Source of the DNA: Methylobacterium sp. Leaf99 | Lineage (GTDB): Bacteria; Pseudomonadota; Alphaproteobacteria; Rhizobiales; Beijerinckiaceae | Assembly (NCBI RefSeq): GCF_001422375.1 | Contig: NZ_LMMU01000002.1 | Span: 1 to 64,000, forward strand | Length of the DNA stretch: 64,000 nt | Reading direction: 5' to 3' | Shown here: one piece after another, positions 9,660-22,489 of the stretch | Layout: every line of letters starts with the position of its first letter | Numbering within the stretch: position 1 is the first letter of the stretch | Notes under the pieces: generated by a model | The model's database searches: none | Told to the model about the DNA's origin: nothing | The model's input: only the letters and a program-made list of their open reading frames with translations | Position numbers and translations under genes: made by a program

Positions 9660-10247
9660 ATGGCACGTGAACGTGAAGGCGGGGGCCGCGGCCGCCGCGA
9701 CGACCGCGAGGAGCGCGACAGCGAGTTCGTGGACAAACTCGTCCACATCAACCGCGTCGCCAAGGTCGTGAAGGGCGGACGCCGCTTCGGCTTCGCCGCC
9801 CTCGTGGTCGTCGGCGACCAGAAGGGCCGCGTCGGCTTCGGCCACGGCAAGGCCCGCGAAGTGCCGGAAGCCATCCGCAAGGCCACGGAAGCCGCCAAGC
9901 GCGGCCTCGTCCGCGTGGCGCTCCGCGAGGGCCGGACCCTGCACCACGACGTCCAGGGACGTCACGGCGCCGGCAAGGTCATCCTGCGCGCCGCCCCCCA
10001 GGGCACCGGCATCATCGCCGGCGGCCCCATGCGCGCCGTCTTCGAGACGCTCGGCATGCAGGACGTGGTGGCGAAGAGCCTCGGTTCGTCGAACCCCTAC
10101 AACCTTGTGCGCGCCACCTTCGACGCCCTGAAGAACGAGGACAGCCCGCGCTCCGTCGCGGCCCGTCGCGGTCTCAAGGTCTCGGCGCTCCAGGCCCGCC
10201 GTCGTGACGCCGATCCGTCCGACTTGTCCGAAGCCGCAGTGGCTTGA
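9660..10247 (+). CDS. rpsE: 30S ribosomal protein S5
   Basis: 195 residues. The N-terminus is Arg/Glu-rich, followed by the double-stranded-RNA-binding fold with [20 protein letters not shown] and the second domain with [19 protein letters not shown]5 contributes to decoding accuracy, and spectinomycin resistance maps to its N-terminal loop. The ATG is supported by the conserved MAREREGG-like beginning of alphaproteobacterial S5. Confidence 0.97.
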   Translation: MAREREGGGRGRRDDREERDSEFVDKLVHINRVAKVVKGGRRFGFAALVVVGDQKGRVGFGHGKAREVPEAIRKATEAAKRGLVRVALREGRTLHHDVQGRHGAGKVILRAAPQGTGIIAGGPMRAVFETLGMQDVVAKSLGSSNPYNLVRATFDALKNEDSPRSVAARRGLKVSALQARRRDADPSDLSEAAVA

Positions 10248-10258
10248 GGGAGGGTCAG

Positions 10259-10450
10259 ATGGCACAGAAGACCGTCCGTATCGAGCAGATCGGCTCGCCG
10301 ATCCGCCGCGAGGGCGACCAGCGTGCGACGCTGATCGGCCTTAAGCTCAACAAGCTGCACCGGGTCTCCGAGCTGGAGGATACCCCCTCCGTGCGCGGCA
10401 TGATCCGCAAGGTGCAGCACCTCGTGCGCGTCCTTGGCGACGCGGCCTGA
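10259..10450 (+). CDS. rpmD: 50S ribosomal protein L30
   Basis: 63 residues, starting [17 protein letters not shown] at the ATG preceded by GAGGGAGG. The motif [25 protein letters not shown] is typical of L30. An ATG-like extension five codons upstream (10244) overlaps the end of rpsE and would swallow the ribosome site, so it is rejected. Confidence 0.97.
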   Translation: MAQKTVRIEQIGSPIRREGDQRATLIGLKLNKLHRVSELEDTPSVRGMIRKVQHLVRVLGDAA

Positions 10451-10461
10451 GGGAGGGCATC

Positions 10462-10965
10462 ATGAAACTGAATGAACTCCACGACAATCCCGGCGCAACC
10501 AAGAACCGGATGCGCGTCGGCCGGGGCATCGGCTCCGGCAAGGGCAAGACCGCCGGACGCGGCGTCAAGGGCCAGAAGGCCCGGACCGGCGTGTCCATCA
10601 AGGGCTTCGAGGGCGGTCAGATGCCGCTGCATCGTCGCCTCCCGAAGCGCGGCTTCAACAACCTGTACTCGACGGACCTGAACGAGGTGAACCTCGGCCG
10701 CGTCCAGCAGGCGTTGGATGCCGGTCGCCTCGAAGCCGGTGCCGTCGTCACCGTCGAGACCCTGATCGCGGCCGGCGTCTGCGCCCGGGCCCGCGACGGC
10801 GTCAAGCTCCTCGGCGTCGGCGAGCTGACCGCGAAGGTCTCCTTCGAGGTCACCCGCGCGTCGAAGTCGGCCATCGAGGCCGTCGAGAAGATCGGCGGCA
10901 CCGTCACCGTGACCTACGGCGACGGCGTGTCCACCCGTGGCAAGCCCGCCCGCGTGGTTGCGTAG
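10462..10965 (+). CDS. rplO: 50S ribosomal protein L15
   Basis: 167 residues. [30 protein letters not shown] and the [18 protein letters not shown] region identify L15, a late assembly protein. The gene begins 11 bases after rpmD behind GAGGGAGG. Confidence 0.98.
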   Translation: MKLNELHDNPGATKNRMRVGRGIGSGKGKTAGRGVKGQKARTGVSIKGFEGGQMPLHRRLPKRGFNNLYSTDLNEVNLGRVQQALDAGRLEAGAVVTVETLIAAGVCARARDGVKLLGVGELTAKVSFEVTRASKSAIEAVEKIGGTVTVTYGDGVSTRGKPARVVA

Positions 10966-10997
10966 ACGGCGATCCGACTTTAAGTCGAAGCCCTGAG

Positions 10998-11041
10998 CGG
11001 CGGCCCGTGCGACCTGCGCGTGGCCGCCGTTTCAGTTTTTT
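10998..11041 (+). terminator. Terminator or attenuator between rplO and secY
   Basis: An 8-bp stem (CGGCGGCC at 10998-11005, GGCCGCCG at 11022-11029) with a 16-base loop, followed by TTTCAGTTTTTT. It has the shape of an intrinsic terminator and could lower expression of secY relative to the ribosomal genes. Confidence 0.6.
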
Positions 11042-11089
11042 GGGAAGCCCGTCGCTCCCGCACGACAAAGATACTCAGGAACCGGTGCC

Positions 11090-12427
11090 ATGGCCTCAGC
11101 CGCCGAGCAGCTTGCCGCGAACCTCAACTTCGGGGCCATCGCCAAAGCCGACGAGCTCAAGAAGCGCATCTGGTTCACCCTGGGTGCGCTGATCGTGTTC
11201 CGCCTCGGCACCTACATCCCGATCCCCGGCATCGATCCGGAGCAGTTCGCCCGCAACTTCCAGCAACAGGCCGGCGGCGTCCTCGGGCTGTTCAACATGT
11301 TCTCCGGCGGTGCCGTCGAGCGCATGGCGATCTTCGCCCTCAACATCATGCCGTACATCTCGGCCTCCATCATCATCCAGCTTCTGACCTCGGTCATCCC
11401 GACCCTCGAGGCCCTGAAGAAGGAAGGCGAGTCCGGCCGCAAGGTCATCAACCAGTACACCCGCTACCTCACGGTGGTGCTGGCCCTGGTCCAGAGCTGG
11501 GGCATCGCCTTCGGCCTGCAGAGTTCGAGCGCGGCCATCGAGCCCGGCCCGTTCTTCATCCTGTCCACGGTGATCACCCTGACCGGCGGCACCCTGTTCC
11601 TCATGTGGATCGGCGAGCAGATCACCTCGCGCGGCATCGGCAACGGCTCGTCGCTCATCATCTTCGCCGGCATCGTCGCCCACCTGCCCGTCGCCATCGT
11701 CGGCGCCCTGGAGCTGAGCCGCACGGGCGCCCTCTCGTCCGCCGTCATCCTCGGCATGGGCATCGCCGCCATCGCCCTGGTGTACTTCATCGTGTTCATG
11801 GAGCGCGCCCAGCGCCGGCTCCTGATCAACTACCCCAAGCGCCAGGTCGGGAATAAGATGTACGAGGGCCAGACCTCGTTCCTGCCGCTGAAGCTCAACA
11901 CCGCCGGCGTGATCCCGCCGATCTTCGCCTCGTCGCTCCTGCTCCTGCCCGCCACCGTGGCGAGCTTCTCCGCCAACAACGGCGGCACCGGCATCCTGGC
12001 GACGATCACGACCTATATCGGCCACGGCCGGCCGCTCTACATGGTGCTCTACGCGGCCCTGATCATCTTCTTCGCGTTCTTCTACACGGCGGTGGTGTTC
12101 AACCCCGAGGAGACGGCGGACAACCTCAAGAAGCATGGCGGCTTCATCCCCGGCATCCGTCCGGGCGAGCGCACCGCCGCGTTCATCGACAAGGTGCTGA
12201 CCCGCATCACCCTCATCGGCGCCCTGTATCTGACCTTCGTCTGTCTGGTGCCGGAAATCCTGGCGTCGTACTCTTCGGCCAGCATCGGGTTCGGCGGCAC
12301 CTCGCTCCTCATCGTCGTCTCCGTGACGATGGATACGGTGGCGCAGATCCACGGACACCTGATGGCCCACCAGTACGAAGGCCTCGTCAAGAAGGCCAAG
12401 CTGCGCGGCGCCACCCGGCGTCGCTGA
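11090..12427 (+). CDS. secY: Preprotein translocase subunit SecY
   Basis: 445 residues, about ten transmembrane segments. SecY is the channel of the Sec translocon in the inner membrane, partnered by SecE and SecG. The N-terminal helix region KKRIWFTLGALIVFRLGTYIPIPGI, the plug and lateral gate region and the cytoplasmic loop PEETADNLKKHGGFIPGIRPGE are all recognisable. It closes the spc operon, separated from rplO by a probable attenuator, and precedes adk. Confidence 0.98.
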   Translation: MASAAEQLAANLNFGAIAKADELKKRIWFTLGALIVFRLGTYIPIPGIDPEQFARNFQQQAGGVLGLFNMFSGGAVERMAIFALNIMPYISASIIIQLLTSVIPTLEALKKEGESGRKVINQYTRYLTVVLALVQSWGIAFGLQSSSAAIEPGPFFILSTVITLTGGTLFLMWIGEQITSRGIGNGSSLIIFAGIVAHLPVAIVGALELSRTGALSSAVILGMGIAAIALVYFIVFMERAQRRLLINYPKRQVGNKMYEGQTSFLPLKLNTAGVIPPIFASSLLLLPATVASFSANNGGTGILATITTYIGHGRPLYMVLYAALIIFFAFFYTAVVFNPEETADNLKKHGGFIPGIRPGERTAAFIDKVLTRITLIGALYLTFVCLVPEILASYSSASIGFGGTSLLIVVSVTMDTVAQIHGHLMAHQYEGLVKKAKLRGATRRR

Positions 12428-12544
12428 GTCCGGATCGGGCGAGGCCGGCTTCGGCCCAGCCCGAATCGGCCGAGCCCAACCAGCAGCGGCGCCCCGCCCG
12501 GGGCCGCCGGTCCCCAAGAAGAACGGACTCGAGGAAACGACGCC

Positions 12545-13147
12545 ATGCGGATCATTCTGCTCGGACCGCCGGGAGCGGGTAAGGGAACGCAGTCCGCCCG
12601 CATCGTCGAGCGTTTCGGCATTCCGCAGCTCTCCACCGGGGACATGCTGCGCGCGGCCGTGGCCGCTGGGACGCCCGTGGGCCTGGAGGCCAAGGCGATC
12701 ATGGAGAGCGGCGGCCTCGTGCCCGACGCCGTGGTGGTCGGCATCGTCGCCGACCGGATCGAGGAGCCCGATGCCCGCAACGGCTTCATCCTCGACGGCT
12801 TCCCCCGCACCGTCGAGCAGGCCGCCGCCCTCGACCGGATGCTGCAGGACAAGAACCTCGCCCTCGACACCGTCATCGAATTCGTCGTCGACGAGAACGC
12901 CCTGGTCGGCCGCATCGCCAAGCGCGCCGCCGAGACCGCCGCCCGGGGCGAGCCCGTACGCAAGGACGACACCCCCGAGGTGTTCAAGACCCGGTTCGAG
13001 GCCTACCGGGCCCAGACGGCGCCGCTCTCGGCCTACTATGCCAGCCTCGGCATGCTGGAGACCCTCGACGGCATGCAGCCCGTCGACGACGTCACCGCGG
13101 CCCTGATGAAGACCCTGGAGCGCCACGTCGAGACGACGGCGTCCTGA
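12545..13147 (+). CDS. adk: Adenylate kinase
   Basis: 200 residues. It interconverts ATP plus AMP with two ADP in the cytoplasm. The P-loop [10 protein letters not shown] is at residues 7-16, and [13 protein letters not shown] carries the conserved catalytic arginine. The LID is the short form, with no zinc-binding cysteines, consistent with the 200-residue length. A secY-adk pairing is the common bacterial arrangement. The ribosome site is GAGGAAACG. Confidence 0.98.
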   Translation: MRIILLGPPGAGKGTQSARIVERFGIPQLSTGDMLRAAVAAGTPVGLEAKAIMESGGLVPDAVVVGIVADRIEEPDARNGFILDGFPRTVEQAAALDRMLQDKNLALDTVIEFVVDENALVGRIAKRAAETAARGEPVRKDDTPEVFKTRFEAYRAQTAPLSAYYASLGMLETLDGMQPVDDVTAALMKTLERHVETTAS

Positions 13148-13190
13148 CGCCGGGGCGCCCCCGGGCGCCCGTCGATTTGTCACCGATGGA

Positions 13191-13219
13191 TTGACACCGG
13201 GACCGGTCCGCGCTAGTGG
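13191..13219 (+). promoter_or_regulatory. Promoter of the rpsM-rplQ (alpha) operon
   Basis: A perfect TTGACA (13191-13196), a 17-base spacer and TAGTGG (13214-13219), placed in the 234-base gap between adk and rpsM. The start would be near 13226, leaving a leader of about 155 bases. The -10-like hexamer is shared with the candidate promoter before rplN. Confidence 0.65.
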
Positions 13220-13381
13220 GCCGGTCTTCGTTCAGACGGATCGGGTCCGGGTCGCCTCGCCAGAGGCTGCTGCGGGCCGCTTTGTCGTTTTGGACGGTAC
13301 GCAGGGGCCGGTCTCCACCGGACGCGTATCAAGACAACCCGGGCCGGACCGATCGGGTCCGTCGCCCTCATGGAGAAGACC

Positions 13382-13750
13382 TTGGCCCGTATCGCTGGCG
13401 TTAACATCCCGACCAACAAGCGCGTCGTCATCGCGCTCCAGTACATCCACGGCATCGGCGCCAAGAAGGCCGAGGAGATCGCCGAGAAGGTCGGCATCCC
13501 GGCCGAGCGCCGCGTGAACCAGCTCACCGACGCCGAGGTGCTGTCGATCCGCGAGACCATCGACCGCGACTACCTCGTCGAGGGCGACCTGCGCCGCGAA
13601 GTCTCCATGAACATCAAGCGCCTGATGGACCTCGGCTGCTACCGCGGCCTGCGCCATCGCCGCAACCTGCCGGTCCGCGGCCAGCGCACGCACACCAACG
13701 CCCGCACCCGCAAGGGCAAGTCCAAGCCCATCGCCGGCAAGAAGAAGTAG
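13382..13750 (+). CDS. rpsM: 30S ribosomal protein S13
   Basis: 122 residues. I place the start at the TTG at 13382, giving [20 protein letters not shown], the conserved S13 beginning. GGAGA lies 5 bases upstream of it and is part of the sequence ATGGAGAAG, so the ATG at 13370 would put four extra residues in front and would itself lack a ribosome site. S13 sits at the top of the 30S head and bridges to L5. The C-terminus [15 protein letters not shown] is intact. Confidence 0.95.
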   Translation: MARIAGVNIPTNKRVVIALQYIHGIGAKKAEEIAEKVGIPAERRVNQLTDAEVLSIRETIDRDYLVEGDLRREVSMNIKRLMDLGCYRGLRHRRNLPVRGQRTHTNARTRKGKSKPIAGKKK

Positions 13751-13751
13751 T

Positions 13752-13826
13752 TTTTTTGGATTTGGGAGGCCGTGCTGCGCTCGGCCTCCCGAACGTCGAG
13801 CCGGGTGTCCCGCAATGGGCTCCGGT
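13752..13826 (+). ncRNA. Two-hairpin RNA element after rpsM (copy A)
   Basis: A T run directly follows the rpsM stop, then comes a perfect 9-bp hairpin (GGGAGGCCG at 13764-13772, CGGCCTCCC at 13782-13790, loop TGCTGCGCT), then a second weaker hairpin beginning GAGCCGGGTGTC. A related element follows ilvC (35824-35906), with the same loops and spacing but different, compensating stem bases. It may be a termination or 3'-end structure, and its role is unknown. Confidence 0.55.
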
Positions 13827-13925
13827 TGGGTGAAGCGATCCTCCACAGGCACGCAACACCCGAAAAATCCCAAAAGAATCCCGAGCGCCTGGCATGACGG
13901 GCGCGCTTGAAGGACGAGAACCAAG

Positions 13926-14315
13926 ATGGCCAAGGAAGCAACCCGCGTTCGTCGCCGCGAACGCAAGAACATCGTCTCGGGCGTCGCGCACGTGAACGCG
14001 TCGTTCAACAACACGATGGTCACCATCACCGACGCCCAGGGCAACACCATCTCGTGGTCGTCCGCCGGCGCCATGGGCTTCAAGGGTTCGCGCAAGTCGA
14101 CGCCCTACGCCGCCCAGGTCGCCGCCGAGGACGCCGCCCGCAAGGCCGCCGAGCACGGCATGCGCACCCTCGAGGTCGAGGTCTCCGGCCCCGGCTCCGG
14201 CCGTGAATCGGCCCTGCGCGCCCTCCAGGCCGCCGGCTTCACCGTGACGTCGATCCGCGACGTGACGTCGATCCCCCACAACGGCTGCCGCCCGCGCAAG
14301 CGTCGGCGCGTCTGA
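13926..14315 (+). CDS. rpsK: 30S ribosomal protein S11
   Basis: 129 residues. [26 protein letters not shown] and the C-terminal [21 protein letters not shown] identify S11, which lines the mRNA path on the 30S platform. The gap from rpsM (175 bases) is larger than usual because of the two-hairpin element. A perfect 13-bp hairpin follows the stop. Confidence 0.98.
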   Translation: MAKEATRVRRRERKNIVSGVAHVNASFNNTMVTITDAQGNTISWSSAGAMGFKGSRKSTPYAAQVAAEDAARKAAEHGMRTLEVEVSGPGSGRESALRALQAAGFTVTSIRDVTSIPHNGCRPRKRRRV

Positions 14316-14326
14316 CCCGGTCGATC

Positions 14327-14363
14327 CCGGACGGGCCGGTCCGAGAGGACCCGGCCCGTCCGG
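14327..14363 (+). other. Hairpin between rpsK and the inserted hydrolase gene
   Basis: A perfect 13-bp stem (CCGGACGGGCCGG with CCGGCCCGTCCGG) with an 11-base loop. Only two T follow, so strong intrinsic termination is doubtful. It separates the ribosomal genes from the metallo-hydrolase gene. Confidence 0.65.
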
Positions 14364-14389
14364 TTGTGGATGTGTGTACGGAGACGCGT

Positions 14390-15265
14390 GTGTTGGATGG
14401 TTCGAATCCGCTTCCGGGTGTGCTGCGGTGGACCTTGGGTGACCTGACGGTCACGGTGCTGAACGACGGCTACCTTCCGGGGTCGCTCGATCTCGTCGTC
14501 GGCATCGAGAAGGACGAGGCCGGCGCGCTTCAGGCCGCCGGCTTTCGCGCGCGCGAGCCGCGCATCACCCTCAACGCGTTCCTCATCACCGGCCCCGGCC
14601 GCACCCCGCTGCTCATCGATTCCGGCATGGGGCATTTCGGCGGCGACACCCTCGGGCGCGTCCCGGCGGCCCTGGCCGCCGCGGGCGTCCGGGCCGACGA
14701 GATCGGCACGGTGCTGCTGACCCACCTCCATCCCGATCACGCCGGCGGCCTCATCACCGCCGACGGATCGGCCGCGTTCGCCAACGCCGAACTCGTGCTG
14801 CACGCCGACGAGGCCGCGCACTGGCTCGGCGACGGCGCCCTGTCCCGGGCGCCCGACGCGGCCAAGCCGTATTTCGAGAACGCCGCCAAGGCGACCTCGC
14901 CCTACGCCGGCCGGATGCGGACGGTCACCGGGGGCGAGGTCGCGCCGGGGATCACCCTGGTGCCGCTGCCCGGCCACACGCCGGGTCATTCCGGCTACCG
15001 CATCGTCTCGGGCGACCGATCCCTGTTCATGTGGGCCGACACCGTCCACCTGCCGGCGATCCAGTTCAAGCGGCCCGAGGCCGGCATGGTGTTCGACGTC
15101 GACGTCGACGCGGCGCGGGCGACCCGCCGCCGCGTCCTCGACGAAGTCGCCGCCGATCGCAGCTTCATCGCCGGCGGCCATCTCGAGTTTCCCGCCCTGG
15201 GCTACGTCGCCCGGGACGGGGCCGGTTACGGCTTCGTCCCCGAACTCTGGGTCGCGGCCGCCTGA
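14390..15265 (+). CDS. Metallo-beta-lactamase-fold hydrolase
   Basis: 291 residues from the GTG at 14390, which has GGAGA 5 bases upstream. A GTG at 14366 would add eight residues. The metal-binding motif HLHPDHAGG (about residue 115) is complete. [11 protein letters not shown] supplies the next histidine, MWADTVH the bridging aspartate region and GGHLEF the last histidine. These are hallmarks of dinuclear-zinc hydrolases, and the substrate cannot be told from sequence. No signal peptide is evident, so a cytoplasmic enzyme is likely. The position between rpsK and rpoA is unusual. Confidence 0.85.
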   Translation: MLDGSNPLPGVLRWTLGDLTVTVLNDGYLPGSLDLVVGIEKDEAGALQAAGFRAREPRITLNAFLITGPGRTPLLIDSGMGHFGGDTLGRVPAALAAAGVRADEIGTVLLTHLHPDHAGGLITADGSAAFANAELVLHADEAAHWLGDGALSRAPDAAKPYFENAAKATSPYAGRMRTVTGGEVAPGITLVPLPGHTPGHSGYRIVSGDRSLFMWADTVHLPAIQFKRPEAGMVFDVDVDAARATRRRVLDEVAADRSFIAGGHLEFPALGYVARDGAGYGFVPELWVAAA

Positions 15266-15307
15266 ACCGCCCGCCGCGCGAGCGGCAGGCGCCATCATTT
15301 TCAAGGG

Positions 15308-15336
15308 GGTCCGGCGCTGAGGCGCAGCATCGGACC
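15308..15336 (+). other. Hairpin in the rpoA leader
   Basis: GGTCCG (15308-15313) pairs with CGGACC (15331-15336) around an inner GCGC/GCGC stem. It lies in the 125-base gap before rpoA. No clear promoter is visible in this gap. A role in rpoA expression is only a possibility. Confidence 0.4.
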
Positions 15337-15390
15337 CTCGAGCGTGGACCACCCTCGTGGGCCGCGCCGATCTTCGCGAGAGGTAGCATC

Positions 15391-16410
15391 GTGGTCATTC
15401 AGAAGAACTGGCAAGAGCTCATCAAGCCGAACAAGCTCCAGGTCTCGACCGGTCACGACCCCAAGCGGGTCGCCACCGTCGTCGCCGAGCCCCTGGAGCG
15501 CGGCTTCGGCACGACCCTCGGCAACTCGCTCCGCCGGGTGCTGCTGTCGTCGCTCCAGGGCGCGGCCGTGACCTCGGTGCAGATCGACGGCGTGCTGCAC
15601 GAATTCTCGTCGATCCCCGGCGTGCGCGAGGACGTCACCGACATCGTCCTCAACATCAAGACCATCGCCATCCGCTCGCAGACCGAGGCCCCCAAGCGCC
15701 TCACCCTGCGCAAGACCGGCCCCGGCACCGTCACCGCCGGCGACATCGGCACCGTGGGCGACGTCCAGATCCTCAACCCCGAGCTCGTGATCTGCACCCT
15801 CGACGACGGCGCCGAGATCCGGATGGAATTCACCGTCGCCACCGGCAAGGGCTACGTCCCGGCCGAGCGCAACCGCCCCGAGGACGCGCCCATCGGCCTG
15901 ATCCCCGTGGACGCCCTGTTCTCGCCCGTCACCAAGGTCAGCTACCGCATCGAGACCACCCGCGAGGGCCAGGATCTCGACAAGGACAAGCTGACGATGA
16001 CCATCGAGACCAACGGCGCGGTCACGCCGGAGGACGCGCTCGCCTACGCCGCGCGCATCATCCAGGACCAGCTCCAGGTCTTCGTGAACTTCGAGGAGCC
16101 CCGCAAGGAGGAGGCGCAGCCGCTCGCGCCGCAGCTCCCCTTCAACCCGGCCCTGCTCAAGAAGGTCGACGAGCTCGAGCTCTCCGTGCGTTCGGCGAAC
16201 TGCCTGAAGAACGACAACATCGTCTACATCGGCGACCTCATCCAGAAGTCCGAGGGCGAGATGCTGCGCACCCCGAACTTCGGCCGCAAGTCCCTCAACG
16301 AGATCAAGGAAGTGCTCGCCGCCATGGGCCTCCACCTCGGCATGGACATCCCCGGCTGGCCGCCGGAGAACATCGAAGACCTCGCCAAGCGCTTCGAAGA
16401 GCACTACTGA
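15391..16410 (+). CDS. rpoA: DNA-directed RNA polymerase subunit alpha
   Basis: 339 residues from a GTG start, with GAGAGG 7 bases upstream. The N-terminal assembly domain shows [20 protein letters not shown]. The C-terminal domain, which contacts UP elements and activators, shows the helix-hairpin-helix region [17 protein letters not shown]. Length and start ([16 protein letters not shown]) fit alphaproteobacterial RpoA. An open frame continues upstream of the GTG but belongs to the previous gene region. Confidence 0.98.
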   Translation: MVIQKNWQELIKPNKLQVSTGHDPKRVATVVAEPLERGFGTTLGNSLRRVLLSSLQGAAVTSVQIDGVLHEFSSIPGVREDVTDIVLNIKTIAIRSQTEAPKRLTLRKTGPGTVTAGDIGTVGDVQILNPELVICTLDDGAEIRMEFTVATGKGYVPAERNRPEDAPIGLIPVDALFSPVTKVSYRIETTREGQDLDKDKLTMTIETNGAVTPEDALAYAARIIQDQLQVFVNFEEPRKEEAQPLAPQLPFNPALLKKVDELELSVRSANCLKNDNIVYIGDLIQKSEGEMLRTPNFGRKSLNEIKEVLAAMGLHLGMDIPGWPPENIEDLAKRFEEHY

Positions 16411-16599
16411 GGCGAGCCGCCTCGGGCTGAACGTTTCGGCGCGTCTCGGCGCCGGTTGTTTGGCCGACACGTCGGGGGTTCGCGCTGACGCGGACTCCCA
16501 AAGGAATCCCGCCGCGGGGTCATGCGGAATGAAAAGCCCCGCTCATGGGGCGCTTGGCCGTACCGTGGCACGGCGGCCATCAGATAAGGACCAGCCATC

Positions 16600-17010
16600 A
16601 TGCGTCATGGATTCCGCGGTCGTCGCTTCAACCGCACCACCGAGCACCGCAAGGCGATGTTCGCCAACATGTCCGCCGCGCTGATCAAGCACGAGCAGAT
16701 CATCACCACCCTGCCCAAGGCGAAAGATCTGCGTCCGGTCATCGAGAAGCTGATCACCCTCGGCAAGACCGACTCCCTGCACGCGCGCCGCCTCGCCATG
16801 TCGCAGATCCGCGACCACGACATGGTCCGCAAGCTCTTCGCCGTCATCGGCCCGCGCTACAACGCCCGTCCGGGCGGCTATTGCCGCATCATGAAGGCCG
16901 GCTTCCGCTACGGCGACAACGCCCCCCTCGCCGTCATCGAGTTCGTCGATCGCGACGTCGAGGCCCGCGGCAAGGATTCCGGCCCGGCGCAGGTCGTCGA
17001 CGCCGCCTGA
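16600..17010 (+). CDS. rplQ: 50S ribosomal protein L17
   Basis: 136 residues. [24 protein letters not shown] is the conserved L17 start, and the central block [19 protein letters not shown] is present. It is the last gene of the alpha operon and is followed by a strong terminator. The 189-base gap from rpoA contains small hairpins but no clear promoter. Confidence 0.98.
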   Translation: MRHGFRGRRFNRTTEHRKAMFANMSAALIKHEQIITTLPKAKDLRPVIEKLITLGKTDSLHARRLAMSQIRDHDMVRKLFAVIGPRYNARPGGYCRIMKAGFRYGDNAPLAVIEFVDRDVEARGKDSGPAQVVDAA

Positions 17011-17035
17011 GAGCTTTCTAAGCTCGGATGTCGGG

Positions 17036-17063
17036 AAAAGGCGGCCGTTCGGGCCGCCTTTTT
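17036..17063 (+). terminator. Intrinsic terminator of the alpha operon
   Basis: AAAAGGCGGCC (17036-17046) pairs with GGCCGCCTTTT (17052-17062) around GTTCG, and the T run continues to 17063. This is a textbook rho-independent terminator directly after rplQ. Confidence 0.92.
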
Positions 17064-17127
17064 CTTTTCTCGGGCGACGCCTGCGCTACCATTCCGGCCG
17101 AGACATCCCCCGGAGATTGGTCGAGCC

Positions 17128-17427
17128 ATGCGGACTATTATAAAACTCTTCTTATTGTCGGCCCTGGTCGCCGCCACGGGCGCCGAGGCGGCCCGGCTGA
17201 CCATGGACGACAAGGTGGCGCGCTGGCCCCGCGCGACCACGGACGAGAAGATCGAGTTCGCGACCCGCATGGGCAAGGCGTTCTCCAGCCTCGCGCCGGG
17301 CCTCGACCGCAACTACTTCATCAAGTGCCTGGAAGAGACCGCCAACATCGGCAACCCGGGCGACATCAAGCTCGAGGAGGCGGTGAAGATGTGCGTCGCC
17401 GTCAACAAGCCACCCTCGGAGGAATAG
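17128..17427 (+). CDS. Small exported protein of unknown function
   Basis: 99 residues. The N-terminus MRTIIKLFLLSALVAATGAEA is a clear signal peptide with a likely cut after AEA-A. The mature part of about 78 residues has two cysteines that could form a disulfide (around KCLEE and KMCVA). The start of the gene uses AT-rich codons unlike its neighbours. I do not recognise the family. The helical character and position behind the alpha-operon terminator say little about its job. Confidence 0.7.
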   Translation: MRTIIKLFLLSALVAATGAEAARLTMDDKVARWPRATTDEKIEFATRMGKAFSSLAPGLDRNYFIKCLEETANIGNPGDIKLEEAVKMCVAVNKPPSEE

Positions 17428-17529
17428 GGGGCGCTCACCGTTCCCTTGCGGCAGGGCGATCGCAGCTGATGGTCGCGGTCTGAGGCCGCCGCCGAAAGGG
17501 CTGTCGACGAAGCGCCGCCCCTCGTGCGC

Positions 17530-17731
17530 ATCCCCTCGCCCCGCCTGCGGGGAGAGGGACGCGTCTCCCCCCTGCCGGGGAGCGCGTCGAGGCGGCAGCC
17601 GACGGTGAGGGGGCGACTCCGGATGAGACTCTTCCGGAATCGCCCCCTCACCCTCGCTGCGGCTGCGCCTTCGCTCGCCGCAGGCCCGACGGGGTGCCTG
17701 CGGCCCTCTCCCCGCACGCGGGGAGAGGGGG
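17530..17731. repeat. Dispersed palindromic repeat, copy 1
   Basis: A GC-rich composite of inverted repeats built from units like CTCCCCGC...GCGGGGAGAG and CGGAATCGCCCCCTCACC. Similar elements lie at 35916-36038, 42618-42751 and 52476-52609. It fills most of the 414-base gap before the sensor kinase gene, and I see no gene in that gap. Such elements are widespread between genes in alphaproteobacteria. Confidence 0.75.
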
Positions 17732-17841
17732 ATGCGCGCAGACGCTCTGCGCGAAGGGGCAAGGGCCGGCCCAAACGCATGCACCCCTCTGCGATCGCCC
17801 TGTCCTTGCGGAGAGGGAAGGCACTCCATCCCCGAAAAAAC

Positions 17842-19710
<1,869 letters not shown>

Positions 19711-19712
19711 GC

Positions 19713-21412
<1,700 letters not shown>

Positions 21413-21416
<4 letters not shown>

Positions 21417-22489
21417 GGCGCGGTCTCCCCGGCGGCGAGGCGCAGGAGGTGGGCCCCGACCCGGTCGAGGGGCAGCACCGTGCCGGCGCCCCCCATCCGG
21501 ATGGCGGCGGCCGGCATGCCGAACACCACCGCCGTGCTCTCGTCCTCCGCGATGGTGGCGGCCCCGGCGCGGCGCATGTCGAGGAGGCCGGAGGCCCCGT
21601 CCTCGCCCATGCCGGTGAGGAGCACGCCGACGCCGCGCGGGCCGGCATGGCGGGCGAGGGATCGGAACAGGGCGGTGGCGGCCGGGCGCTGCCCGCCCAC
21701 GGGGTCGGCGTCGGTGATGCGCAGGCCGCCGCCGGGGGCGAGTTCGAGGTGGCGGTCGCCGGGGGCGACGTAGACCCGGCCGGCGGCCGCGCGCTCGCCG
21801 TCGCGCGCCACGGCGACGGGCAGGGCGACGACGCCGTTGAGCCAGGCGGCGAAGCCCTCCATGAAGGCCGGCCCCATGTGCTGGACCACCAGCACCGGCA
21901 GGGGGAAATTTTCGGGGAGCGCCCCGATGACCCGGGCCAGGGCCGGCGGACCGCCGGTGGAGGCCGCGATGGCGACGACGCTCGGCGCCTCGGCGGCGAT
22001 GGCGGGGATCAGGGCGCGCAGGTCGCGGGGCCGCCCGGCCCATTCCGACCCGATGGGCCGGCGCCGGATCACCGGCACGGCGGCCATGATGCGCAGCTGC
22101 GTGCAGATCTCCGTGGCGACGGCGTCGTAGCCCGCATGCGTGGTGGCCACCGGCTTCTCCACCACCGAGAGGGCGCCGGCCCGGAGGGCGTTCATGGAGA
22201 TGCGCAGGGACGAATCCTCGATGGCATCGGCCACCACCACGATGGGGGTCGGGTGCTCGGCCATGATCCGCCGGGTGGTCTCCAGCCCGTCGATGCCCGG
22301 CAGGCGGATGTCCATGGAGATGACGTCGGGCCGGGCGGCCGCGATGGTGGCGAGGGCTTCCTCGCCCGAGGCGACGGCGGCCACCACCTCCAGGCGGGCA
22401 TCGCGCCCGACGATGTGGATGAGGAGCTGGCGCACGACGAGGGAATCCTCGACGAGCATCACCCGCACGCGCGGTCCGGTTGCGGTCAC
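21413..22489 (-). CDS. cheB: Chemotaxis-type protein-glutamate methylesterase CheB
   Basis: 358 residues. The N-terminal receiver has D60 in ISMDIRLPG. The C-terminal methylesterase domain keeps its catalytic triad: S177 in IAASTGG, H204 in VVQHMGPAF and D297 in GMGEDGASG. It removes methyl groups from the receptor encoded two genes upstream and opposes the CheR protein. The GTG start overlaps the cheA stop (GTGA) and its own stop overlaps the next kinase. Confidence 0.93.

Noticed and set aside
14398-14412. GGTTCGAATCC, which resembles a tRNA T-loop
   Set aside because: It is coding sequence of the metallo-hydrolase (Gly-Ser-Asn-Pro). No acceptor stem, anticodon arm or CCA-type end can be found around it. 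I see no tRNA gene anywhere in the window.
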